DNA of 10,292 nt from Bacillota bacterium (GCA_017534025.1 JAFWDF010000104.1:1-10292), one strand, 5' to 3'; shown: positions 1 to 5,780, counted from the stretch's first letter. Notes: a model not told the origin generated them from the sequence alone. Numbers and translations: made by a program.

Positions 1-303
1 ACTGCAGAAAAGCCCTCCGCCTGTGCCAAAGTTCTCGGTACAGTGTTGACAATGAAGCAATTAATGCCTAAAGGACAATTTACACTCAAATGTGGACTTG
101 ACTGAAATCACGGGCTTTTGGCCTCCTGTAATTATTAATGAATAATTGGCAGAACCGCAAACTGCCAAACCCGGAGCATCCCTGGGATAATATGAGGACG
201 AAAATCGAAATTACTATGCATTTTCGTCCATTTTTCTTTCAAAATGCATAGTTTTTCGAAATAGTCCTATTTTCAAAAGTCCGTTTATATTAATGAACCG
301 GCC
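1..303. other. Non-coding stretch at the left edge
   Basis: No reading frame here looks like a real protein. It lies downstream of the minus-strand HdeD-like gene, whose stop is at 306-304. Its main content is one copy of the palindromic repeat element (147-273), described separately. Bases 1-146 are AT-moderate sequence in which I see no gene. A TTGACA at 46-51 has no acceptable -10 box at the right distance, so no promoter is called. Confidence 0.6.
147..273 (+). repeat. Palindromic repeat element, copy A (full-length form)
   Basis: A structured repeat, seen again at 4115-4242 (copy C) and in part at 3911-3968 (copy B). It starts with a 16-base box, TGGCAGAACCGCAAAC (147-162), itself in a small hairpin (TTGGCAG 146-152 with CTGCCAA 162-168). 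The core is a perfect 12-bp inverted repeat, ACTATGCATTTT (213-224) and AAAATGCATAGT (241-252), around a 16-nt loop. The stem extends outward through TCGAAA/TTTCGA (205-210, 254-259) and GGAC/GTCC (196-199, 264-267). It ends with AGTCCTATTTT (263-273). It begins about 31 bp downstream of the HdeD-like stop codon. No transposase gene or target duplication is visible. I do not recognise the family; a REP/MITE-like or RNA-structured repeat is the best description. Confidence 0.75.
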
Positions 304-846
304 CTACGGAATATACACAATCGCAGTCCGCCGGAATGAGCCGGCAATCCGCTGGATGGCCGCGTACAGCAGCCCGCCCGCATAAATATACACGATGAGA
401 TCCGTATGGAAATCCAGAACCTCCAGCGTAATGGCCGCAGCCGCGACGGCAAAAGATACGAGCGCTAAAGCCGCGTTGAATACCCATCGCCGCGAACCCT
501 CGCGAATCAGTTCGACCGCCCGCAGCAGATCGATCAGGCCGGCAAGAACATTAACAACCGCGATATAGCATACAATGACCATGGCCCCGTTGTTCATCAG
601 TGAAGCCGCGAACAATCCCAGGTCCAGATAGATGATGCCCTGGTAGAGGAGCGACTTGCCCCCGACCATGGATCGCGCCATCTGAAAGTAATATATTAAT
701 GCTCCTGCTCCCCGCAGAAACAGGCTGATCCCGATCACAAAGACCGCAAAAAACAGGCCTAAATCCGGAAAGGCGATCAGCGCCGCCCCAAACAGCACCA
801 TGAGAATGCCCTGCAGGACATTCACAACCCGTTTTGTCTTAGTCAT
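304..846 (-). CDS. HdeD-like (DUF308) integral membrane protein
   Basis: This 180-residue protein is almost entirely hydrophobic, with about six membrane segments (roughly 13-35, 40-58, 70-88, 90-112, 123-143 and 148-165). A short charged N-terminus (MTKTKRVVNVLQG) leads into the first helix. The paired-helix layout, small-residue-rich segments and length fit the HdeD/DUF308 family. HdeD is linked to acid resistance in enterobacteria, but the role of Clostridial members is not established. The start is well supported: GGAGGAGG lies six bases before the ATG. The start overlaps the end of the DUF6765 gene by 8 bp, so the two are probably translationally coupled. It is the last gene of the five-gene minus-strand unit. 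The family call is from overall character, without a diagnostic motif. Confidence 0.75.
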   Translation of the reverse strand: MTKTKRVVNVLQGILMVLFGAALIAFPDLGLFFAVFVIGISLFLRGAGALIYYFQMARSMVGGKSLLYQGIIYLDLGLFAASLMNNGAMVIVCYIAVVNVLAGLIDLLRAVELIREGSRRWVFNAALALVSFAVAAAAITLEVLDFHTDLIVYIYAGGLLYAAIQRIAGSFRRTAIVYIP

Positions 847-2092
847 GCGCAGCCTCCTCCCTGTTCCTGTCTTCCGCCCGGGCCGCCTCCTGCTCCTGCC
901 CGGCGCTCCGAAGCATTCCTGCCTCCGGAGCCGGCCCTACAGTCCGGGACCGCGCCGTTACCAGCCTCCGGAAATCCCGGATGCCGCGGAAGCCCTCTTT
1001 GCCAAAATCAACTGAAATGCCCGCCAGCGGGCTTCCCGATGAATAGATCCGGTTTGTCACCATGCTCTTCTGCGCCAGCGCCGCCAGGATAAACCGGCCG
1101 AGGAACGTATCGTCCTTTTCTTCCGGACCGGCCGCCATATACTCTTCGACATACGCCTCATCCGAGAAGTCCGGAATCTCGCAGCCGGAAAGCTGCTCCC
1201 CGAAAGACTTCCAGTCCGCACAGGCATCCATCTGCCGCTTCTCCAGAATCTCCCGGATCTTGTCCTCCCACGGCCGCACCGCCTCCGCCGCGTACTGGTC
1301 GAGCTGGAACAGCACCCCGTCTTTCAGGCACTGCAGCGCATACACCATCTGCTGAAACGCGTGCATATAATCCGAAGGATTGTCCTTGATGATTTCCCTG
1401 TATTCGGCCCAGGCCGGCATGTACCGGTAACGGGCAAAGCTGTAGTCCGGCAGGTGGCCCGCTCTGCCGTGCCCCAGATTCATGACGGAATGCTCGCTGC
1501 CCTGGTACACCGTATTGACGAAAACACCCGTCTCCAGATCATCCGGAGCCGTCGGATTGTGATTGAACCGCACGGGCCGTTCCGTGAAACCGTCCTCTGC
1601 CGGCACGATCTCCGTAAAATGGTAATTTGTATTATTAATGACCAGCGACGGGGTTCCGGCAAAATACCGGTGCGCCCAGGTATCCGCCAGCACGTGCATC
1701 GCCAGGCCGGCCGCCTCCGGCCCCTTTCCTCTCGCCAGCTCCACCGTATCCGGCAGCAGTTCGCTGTTCACATCACACAGGAGCCGGTATTTCCGAAGGT
1801 ATCGTTTGCTGCAGCCCTTCCTTTCGCTGTACAGATTGTTCGGAAGGAAATGAAAAGACGCCCAGATTCTGGTAATGTTCTGCAGCCCCACCGGGTCGGT
1901 ATTCGCGTCCATCAGCTCCAGCTGCAGCTGTGTCGTGGCCGCGGCCGCCGGTCCGCCGATCTTCGCGAGAAATGTCCCGGAACAGCAGTCCACAAACTGA
2001 GCGCAGTACGCGACCTGAACACTTTCCTCATGCGAATAGCCGGCGATCATGGCCGCGCAGTAAGTCCCGTAATAATGAAAATCCAGCTGCAT
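839..2092 (-). CDS. DUF6765 family protein, putative metal-dependent hydrolase fold
   Basis: A 417-residue soluble protein opening with MQLDFHYYGTYCAA, the typical start of DUF6765 proteins. Candidate metal ligands are H6, D35 (AQFVD), the H133-x3-D137-x3-H141 motif (HVLADTWAH), and H208, H213 and D216 (GHGRAGHLPD). This spacing recalls zinc-dependent phospholipase C / S1-P1 nuclease-like helical folds, but activity is inference. The last ~35 residues are Ala/Glu/Arg-rich and probably disordered. There is no signal peptide, so a cytoplasmic location is likely. The ATG directly abuts the TAA of the upstream membrane-protein gene (zero gap), and the ribosome site GGTGGAATAA lies inside that gene's end, indicating coupling. 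The 3' end overlaps the HdeD-like gene by 8 bp. Confidence 0.75.
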   Translation of the reverse strand: MQLDFHYYGTYCAAMIAGYSHEESVQVAYCAQFVDCCSGTFLAKIGGPAAAATTQLQLELMDANTDPVGLQNITRIWASFHFLPNNLYSERKGCSKRYLRKYRLLCDVNSELLPDTVELARGKGPEAAGLAMHVLADTWAHRYFAGTPSLVINNTNYHFTEIVPAEDGFTERPVRFNHNPTAPDDLETGVFVNTVYQGSEHSVMNLGHGRAGHLPDYSFARYRYMPAWAEYREIIKDNPSDYMHAFQQMVYALQCLKDGVLFQLDQYAAEAVRPWEDKIREILEKRQMDACADWKSFGEQLSGCEIPDFSDEAYVEEYMAAGPEEKDDTFLGRFILAALAQKSMVTNRIYSSGSPLAGISVDFGKEGFRGIRDFRRLVTARSRTVGPAPEAGMLRSAGQEQEAARAEDRNREEAAHD

Positions 2093-2674
2093 TTATTCCA
2101 CCGTCCGCTCTTCCATGGCTCTGTACCTTCTGACTAAACGAACCGACGCAAGCATCTGTGTCATCATGATCATGGACGTCAGATTGATAATCATAGTAAC
2201 CAGCAGAGAATCGCTCGGCATGTCTTCCGAAGGGCCAGTCGCCAAAATCTGCCAGACCCCATTAAACATTTCCAGAAAATTCAGAACAATAAATACCACT
2301 GTCAGGGGGATGTAGATTTTCCCGCGTCGCTGTCCCCTGCCCTCCGCGATCGCGGAAAACCCGATGATCCATCTGGCAGACAGACCGAAAATAAAATAGA
2401 GCACCGCAAACAGCAGGAGCACCAGCATGATTTCCTCGTCACTGACAACGATTTCGGTGCTTTCCACATTGGCCCTGATTTCCGCGACGATGTCATGGCG
2501 GTTCAGAAACAGGATCCCCAGCGATTTCAGCACCGTCCAGATGCCGAGCAGAAGAATGCCCGTCCCGACGACAATCAGCGTATTCTGTGCTTTCCGAAGC
2601 TGCACGGATTCCGGCGCATTGTCCGGCAGAATCCGGCCTTCCGCCACATTCATTTTGTCATACAACATATTCAT
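2093..2674 (-). CDS. Four-helix membrane protein of unknown function
   Basis: I do not recognise this 193-residue protein. It has a soluble N-terminus of about 30 residues, then four likely membrane helices at roughly 31-57, 81-105, 118-145 and 156-180. An acidic loop lies between helices 1 and 2 (residues 60-80) and a basic stretch (EGRGQRRGK) between helices 2 and 3. The C-terminus is charged (VRRYRAMEERTVE), suggesting a cytoplasmic end. The start used overlaps the end of the GNAT gene by 17 bp and has a GGAAGGA about 11 bases upstream. Two further in-frame ATGs at residues 3 and 8 are possible starts. Its stop directly abuts the DUF6765 start, so it is surely co-translated with that gene and may act with it. 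Confidence 0.7.
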   Translation of the reverse strand: MNMLYDKMNVAEGRILPDNAPESVQLRKAQNTLIVVGTGILLLGIWTVLKSLGILFLNRHDIVAEIRANVESTEIVVSDEEIMLVLLLFAVLYFIFGLSARWIIGFSAIAEGRGQRRGKIYIPLTVVFIVLNFLEMFNGVWQILATGPSEDMPSDSLLVTMIINLTSMIMMTQMLASVRLVRRYRAMEERTVE

Positions 2675-3185
2675 AAAGCATGAAATCCTTCCATCCGGTG
2701 TCTTCGTAGTACATCGTCACCGTATCTATATATTCAAAGCCGAAAACCGTGTAAAGATCCACGGCCGGCTGATTGCCCTCTATCACGTCCAGCCGGATGA
2801 CCTTCATCCCGCTCTGTTCCGCCAGCCGGATGGCTGCCTGCACCATGGCGTAGGCATAACCCCGGCCGGCAAAGTCCGGATGCACGCCCAGCGCATGAAT
2901 GGACATCATCTCCGCATCCTCCGCCGCCGTCTTCCATTGGATTTTCGAGTACGATTCATTATATTCCTGGTTAACCACCATCGCCGCCACCATCGTTTCC
3001 TCTTCCAGGACAACATACAGTTCTCCCTTCCGGATCGAATCCGCGAGGAATTCCGGGGCGGGATAGATATCCTTCTTCCAGCCGACATAAACCGGCGATC
3101 CGGACATAGCCCAGGCATCGATCAGAGAATGGTAAAATCCTCTCACCGCCTCATATTCTTCTTCTGCCGCTTTTCGTATAATCAT
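2658..3185 (-). CDS. GNAT family N-acetyltransferase
   Basis: A 175-residue single-domain acetyltransferase that would transfer an acetyl group from acetyl-CoA to an unknown amine. The N-terminal strand (MIIRKAAEEEYEAV) is followed by the core motif SIHALGVHPDFAGRGYAYAM (residues 95-114). This is the V-x-P…GRGYA pyrophosphate-binding loop of the GNAT fold. The typical late motif NQPAVDLYTVFGFEYID lies at 138-154. The start at 3185 is preferred over an upstream ATG at 3263 because AAGGGG lies about nine bases upstream and the protein begins with the canonical GNAT first strand. The upstream extension would have atypical sequence. It lies 74 bp after the rhodanese lipoprotein and overlaps the next gene by 17 bp. 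The substrate cannot be inferred. Confidence 0.85.
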   Translation of the reverse strand: MIIRKAAEEEYEAVRGFYHSLIDAWAMSGSPVYVGWKKDIYPAPEFLADSIRKGELYVVLEEETMVAAMVVNQEYNESYSKIQWKTAAEDAEMMSIHALGVHPDFAGRGYAYAMVQAAIRLAEQSGMKVIRLDVIEGNQPAVDLYTVFGFEYIDTVTMYYEDTGWKDFMLYEYVV

Positions 3186-3259
3186 GACCCCTGTCCCCTT
3201 TAAAACATTTCGATGAAATCGCTGCGCTCGATTCCCTTTTGGCGCGCCGCCCCAGCGCA

Positions 3260-3703
3260 TCATTCCGTGGTGACTTCGCCTGTCCAGTCAACAATGCCGC
3301 CGAACTCGTAAATATTAGTATACCCCAGATCAGCGAGCTTCTGCGCCGCCTCCTTGCTGCGCCTTCCGGTCCGGCAGTAAATCAGGATCACCTGGTCCGG
3401 GTCGGAGAGCTCCGCCGGCGGCTCATTACCGATACTCTCGTTCGGAATGCAGACCGCCCCGGGTATGTGGCCGCTGTCGTATTCATCCTGCCGCCGCACA
3501 TCCACTACGATATGGCCGTCTTCCGTTTCCATCATGGCCTTCGCTTCTTCCTGGCTGATCTGCGTATAGCTCCCGGCCGCTTCCCGTTGGCCGCTTCCGC
3601 TGCTCCCGGCCTGCTCCGCAGAATCCGCCGTTCCGCCGCTTCCGCAGCCCGCCGCCAGAATCAGCACGCCCGCCAGAAGAAGGCCGTATATCCTCTTTCT
3701 CAT
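3260..3703 (-). CDS. Rhodanese-domain lipoprotein
   Basis: A 147-residue exported protein. Residues 1-20 form a lipoprotein signal peptide: MRKR, a hydrophobic stretch, then the lipobox LAAGC with Cys20 as the predicted lipidation site. A Gly/Ser/Ala-rich linker (21-45) tethers a single rhodanese domain (46-147). The domain shows VVDVRRQDEYDSGHIPGA (66-83) and the active-site loop Y-C110-RTGRRS, in which Cys110 would carry the persulfide. The protein should sit on the outer face of the cytoplasmic membrane and may move sulfane sulfur or act as a redox/sulfur sensor. The exact role is unknown. It heads the five-gene unit, and three 20-bp repeats lie just upstream (3731-3790). The start has GGGGAA seven bases before it. 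Confidence 0.88.
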   Translation of the reverse strand: MRKRIYGLLLAGVLILAAGCGSGGTADSAEQAGSSGSGQREAAGSYTQISQEEAKAMMETEDGHIVVDVRRQDEYDSGHIPGAVCIPNESIGNEPPAELSDPDQVILIYCRTGRRSKEAAQKLADLGYTNIYEFGGIVDWTGEVTTE

Positions 3704-3730
3704 GGCACATTCCCCGCTTTACGTTCTTTA

Positions 3731-3790
3731 TGTTAATGCTAATGCTTTTATCTTAATGATAATACTTTTGTGTTCATGATAATGCTTTTG
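3731..3790. repeat. Tandem repeat, three 20-bp units
   Basis: Three adjacent imperfect units of exactly 20 bp (3731-3750, 3751-3770, 3771-3790) with a consensus close to TGTTAATGATAATGCTTTTG. Each unit differs from the consensus at a few positions. They lie 28 to 87 bp upstream of the rhodanese lipoprotein ATG, where promoter or operator sites are expected. Period 20 is close to two helical turns, so a protein bound to each unit would sit on one DNA face. Regulatory use is inference. Confidence 0.7.
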
Positions 3791-3855
3791 CTTCCATTTT
3801 GCTGAAATATTTTGAAGCCGGCTGAAATGCCGGTGCTCCGGTTGTTAATGATTCG

Positions 3856-3903
3856 GCCGGCCGGTTTTCCGGCAGCGCCCCCTTATCAATACCGCCGGCC
3901 GGC
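3856..3903. repeat. GC-rich inverted repeat
   Basis: GCCGGCCGG (3856-3864) is the exact reverse complement of CCGGCCGGC (3895-3903), giving a 9-bp GC-only stem around a 30-nt loop. Each arm is also partly self-complementary, so cruciform or smaller hairpins are possible. There is no U-tract, so it is not an intrinsic terminator. If transcribed it would sit in the leader region before the rhodanese gene. Function unknown. Confidence 0.5.
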
Positions 3904-3910
3904 TCCCCAA

Positions 3911-3968
3911 AAAGGAGATCGCGAGAAAACTATGCATTTTAAAATTATTTTCTCGCAAAATGCATAGT
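3911..3968 (+). repeat. Palindromic repeat element, copy B (core only)
   Basis: This has the same perfect 12-bp arms as copies A and C: ACTATGCATTTT (3929-3940) and AAAATGCATAGT (3957-3968), again with a 16-nt loop (3941-3956). It lacks the TGGCAGAACCGCAAAC box and the AGTCCTATTTT tail. It has its own feature: GCGAGAAAA just before the first arm (3921-3929) is the exact reverse complement of TTTTCTCGC in the loop (3948-3956). That is the arrangement of an H-type pseudoknot or of two competing hairpins. It is followed directly by the terminator at 3969-3991. Confidence 0.7.
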
Positions 3969-3991
3969 AAAAACAGGCCGGGCCTGTTTTT
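3969..3991. terminator. Bidirectional intrinsic terminator
   Basis: AAAAACAGGCC (3969-3979), one base, then GGCCTGTTTTT (3981-3991) form a near-perfect hairpin with A-tract and T-tract on both sides, so it can work on either strand. On the minus strand it would end transcripts running from the HD-GNAT gene before the rhodanese unit. On the plus strand it would block readthrough from the other side. The distance from the HD-GNAT stop is about 350 bp, so it is a backstop rather than a tight terminator. Confidence 0.7.
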
Positions 3992-4114
3992 CACTTCACT
4001 CACAAACCAGGGGATAAACCGGAAAATAACTGGATATTACTCCAAATCATTACCAGAAGCCCAAACCCATTGAAAACACTGCTCTATCAGCAACTGGGAT
4101 TAGTATCGCATTTC

Positions 4115-4242
4115 TGGCAGAACCGCAAACCGCCGCAGCAGAAACAGCGCCAAAGCAAAAGGATGAAGATTTTTTGAATTCACTATGCATTTTCAGCCAA
4201 AATTTTTTCAAAATGCATAGTTTTTCAAAAAAGTCCTATTTT
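4115..4242 (+). repeat. Palindromic repeat element, copy C (full-length form)
   Basis: It has the same order and spacing as copy A. The box TGGCAGAACCGCAAAC lies at 4115-4130, and the first arm ACTATGCATTTT (4182-4193) begins 67 bp from the box start (66 in copy A). A 16-nt loop follows, then AAAATGCATAGT (4210-4221) and the tail AGTCCTATTTT (4232-4242). The outer stem is longer here: TTTTTTGAA (4170-4178) pairs with TTCAAAAAA (4224-4232), and GGAT (4161-4164) can pair with GTCC (4233-4236) using one G-T pair. It lies about 95 bp downstream of the HD-GNAT stop, in the same orientation to that gene as copy A is to the HdeD-like gene. Confidence 0.75.
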
Positions 4243-4337
4243 AAACTCCCGCCCCGGGATCCCTGCAGCCCAAAACCTTCCAGTTCGATCCCGGCCGGGC
4301 CGCACTCGCAAATCGGCACTTACTCGCAAACCGGTCC

Positions 4338-5645
4338 TCACTCTGAAGCCTGCCTGCGGTATTCATAGATCCGCTTATCATATACCCGAGCCTCGCCAGC
4401 GACGCCACCGCTCTCAGGGGAAGGACCGCTGTCCGCACCCGCCGGGCCGCCGCTCTCAGACGAAAGACCATCTCCAGCAGCGGAAGGACCGCCGCCCTCA
4501 ACGACCAGACCGCCCTCGTCCGCCAGTCCGCCGTCTCCGAGCGCAAGCCCGTCCTTTTCTTCTCGCACCAGCTGCATGCCGGCAGTCTCCAGCACATTCC
4601 GGGACCCGATATTATCCGCGGCGCACCAGGCGGTCACGCAGGCAATCCCTTCCTGCTCCGTCAGATACTCCAGCACCGCTTTCAGCGCCTCGGTCGCATA
4701 ACCGCGCCCCCAGCAGTTTTTAATAACGCTGAAGCCGACTTCGATCTGATCGTCCCGGTAATCGTAGGCGCCGATCGTTCCGCACAGCTCGCCTTCGCAA
4801 TCCATCGCCCATCCATAGAAATGCCCGTCGCTGTAACTGTCTATGTACCGGCGCACGGTTTCCTGCGCCATCTCCGGCGTCGCGTAAGGATTCCAGCCGG
4901 AAAATTCAAACATCACCGGATCGGTTCCCAGCTCCCGGTGCAGAGCCTCCGCATCCTCCGGGCGATACCGCCGCAGCAGCAGCCGCTCCGTCCTGAGCTC
5001 CGCGGTACCGGCCGCTTCCACTCTTTCCCCGGAAGGGATCCGCGGCTCACCAGCGCCATTCTCATGCTCCGCAGTACCGGCCGCTTCCTTCGTCCCGCTC
5101 ACGGGACGCTCCCCGCTCAATTCATAAAACATCTCCAGATACTCCTGCTCCACTTCCTGAAACGCCCGCACCGTATAATCCGGCACTGTCTGCAGCTTCG
5201 GCTCCGCCACCTGCGGATCCTCCCCCAGCAACAATTTCAGATCGTACCACAGCAAATCCCGGTCAATGGCTTTCATCTGCACATACTCTTCCGTGGTGAG
5301 CTTCGCGCCCAGGAACCGCTCATAGATCATATCCATCAGCGTGTTCTCCCGCGCCTGGTACTCCGGCAGCGTCTTTTTAAACGGACTCGGCACATCCGAC
5401 AGATAACACTCCGCCGCATCATGCAGCAGGCAGATCAGCGCCATCCGGTCCGAAAGCCCCCTGGCCAGCGCCTCCTTTGCACAACAGATACAATGCTCCC
5501 CCACTGACCAGAAGGTCTTCACGTGCCCGTTCCCTCTGCAGAGCATGGACAGCGCATGGGCGATATCTTCTATGATAATGGCCTCCGGCTCCGGATCCGC
5601 CGGCTCAAACTTCTGCCCCGTATAAGTTCTGATATAATCACTCAT
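4338..5645 (-). CDS. HD-domain phosphohydrolase fused to a GNAT acetyltransferase
   Basis: A 435-residue two-domain protein. Residues 1-176 resemble small HD phosphohydrolases (YfbR/phage-type nucleotidase-like), with H51, the doublet H75-D76 (CLLHDAAE) and D128 as likely metal ligands. Residues 217-362 plus 419-431 form a GNAT of the ribosomal-protein/RimJ-like type. It has LRTERLLLRRYRPED, the CoA loop NCWGRGYATEAL (310-321) and NIGSRNVLETAGM (345-357). The linker (177-216) contains EAAGTAE twice, 23 residues apart. A Gly/Ser/Ala/Glu-rich insert (about 366-418) interrupts the last GNAT strands. The start at 5645 has a GGGGGGAAG site; the longer ORF start at 5714 is an artefact of a tandem DNA repeat. 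A GTG at 5021 preceded by GGGGAAAGA could give a separate GNAT. Substrates are unknown. Confidence 0.8.
   Translation of the reverse strand: MSDYIRTYTGQKFEPADPEPEAIIIEDIAHALSMLCRGNGHVKTFWSVGEHCICCAKEALARGLSDRMALICLLHDAAECYLSDVPSPFKKTLPEYQARENTLMDMIYERFLGAKLTTEEYVQMKAIDRDLLWYDLKLLLGEDPQVAEPKLQTVPDYTVRAFQEVEQEYLEMFYELSGERPVSGTKEAAGTAEHENGAGEPRIPSGERVEAAGTAELRTERLLLRRYRPEDAEALHRELGTDPVMFEFSGWNPYATPEMAQETVRRYIDSYSDGHFYGWAMDCEGELCGTIGAYDYRDDQIEVGFSVIKNCWGRGYATEALKAVLEYLTEQEGIACVTAWCAADNIGSRNVLETAGMQLVREEKDGLALGDGGLADEGGLVVEGGGPSAAGDGLSSESGGPAGADSGPSPESGGVAGEARVYDKRIYEYRRQASE
4392..4550 (-). repeat. Degenerate low-complexity repeat inside the GNAT domain
   Basis: This in-frame segment encodes about 53 residues of Gly, Ser, Ala, Pro and acidic residues with a loose repeat of the kind DGLSSESGG / SGPSPESGG (15 residues, 45 bp apart). 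It lies between the GNAT strand ending GMQLVREEKDGL and the final strand RVYDKRIYEYRR. It looks like an expansion of a short surface hairpin by slippage or recombination. Confidence 0.6.
4998..5088 (-). repeat. Direct repeats in the HD-GNAT linker
   Basis: A 22-base string occurs at 4998-5019 and 5067-5088 with 21 of 22 bases identical (key part GTACCGGCCGCTTCC). The 69-bp period keeps frame and encodes EAAGTAE twice, each preceded by an SGER-containing stretch. This marks an internal duplication that lengthened the interdomain linker. Confidence 0.7.
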
Positions 5646-5672
5646 GAGCTTCCCCCCGATTATGTTAATGTC

Positions 5673-5739
5673 TCTGCGCCGCATCAACACCATTCTGCGC
5701 CGCATCAACACCATTCTGCACCATTCTGCGCCGCATCAC
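5673..5739. repeat. 21-bp tandem repeat upstream of the HD-GNAT gene
   Basis: Two perfect 21-bp units (5673-5693 and 5694-5714), a truncated third unit (5715-5724) and a partial fourth from 5725 (TCTGCGCCGCATCA, then divergence). On the minus strand this lies between the DUF1275 stop and the ribosome site of the HD-GNAT gene. In frame it would read MVLMRRR twice, which falsely lengthens the ORF. There is no sign that it is translated. Confidence 0.8.
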
Positions 5740-5780
5740 GCTGCTCCGCACCGCATCCTCCGTGCCGCACTGCACCACCT

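Larger units (their letters stand above)
3704..4337. other. 634-bp gene-free region rich in repeats and dyads
   Basis: No credible protein gene is present. In order it holds a 3 x 20-bp tandem repeat (3731-3790), a GC-rich 9-bp inverted repeat (3856-3864 with 3895-3903), palindromic element copy B (3911-3968), a bidirectional terminator (3969-3991) and element copy C (4115-4242). Near the right end, related strings ACTCGCAAAtCGG and ACTCGCAAAcCGG recur at about 4305-4334. It separates the HD-GNAT gene from the five-gene unit and must contain the promoter of the latter. I cannot pick that promoter out with confidence. Confidence 0.6.

Noticed and set aside
46..51. A TTGACA that might be a plus-strand promoter
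   Set aside because: The best -10 at the right distance is TAAAGG, and nothing coding or structured starts downstream in a sensible position.
205..259. Reading element copies A and C as ordinary terminators for the minus-strand genes just upstream
   Set aside because: On the minus strand the hairpins are not followed by a run of T. The T-tract is on the plus-strand side, where no gene ends.
1361..2137. A 258-codon plus-strand frame opposite the DUF6765 gene
   Set aside because: It is an antisense shadow; the minus-strand protein has coherent family features and coupled start/stop junctions.
2427..3203. A 258-codon open frame on the plus strand
   Set aside because: It is the shadow of the well-supported GNAT and four-helix membrane protein genes on the minus strand. 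It is rich in Arg/His/Pro, has no recognisable domain and lacks a convincing ribosome site.
3186..3263. A 26-residue N-terminal extension of the GNAT starting at 3263
   Set aside because: It has no ribosome site and an atypical sequence. The ATG at 3185 has a good site and begins exactly at the GNAT first strand.
4821..5507. A 228-codon plus-strand frame opposite the HD-GNAT gene
   Set aside because: The composition (Leu/Arg/His/Gln-rich) is typical of antisense to a GC-rich gene, while the minus strand encodes clear HD and GNAT motifs.
5646..5714. N-terminal extension MVLMRRRMVLMRRR of the HD-GNAT protein
   Set aside because: It is made by a 21-bp tandem DNA repeat, lacks a ribosome site, and is followed by a strong site before the ATG that gives the family-typical start MSDYIRTYTG.
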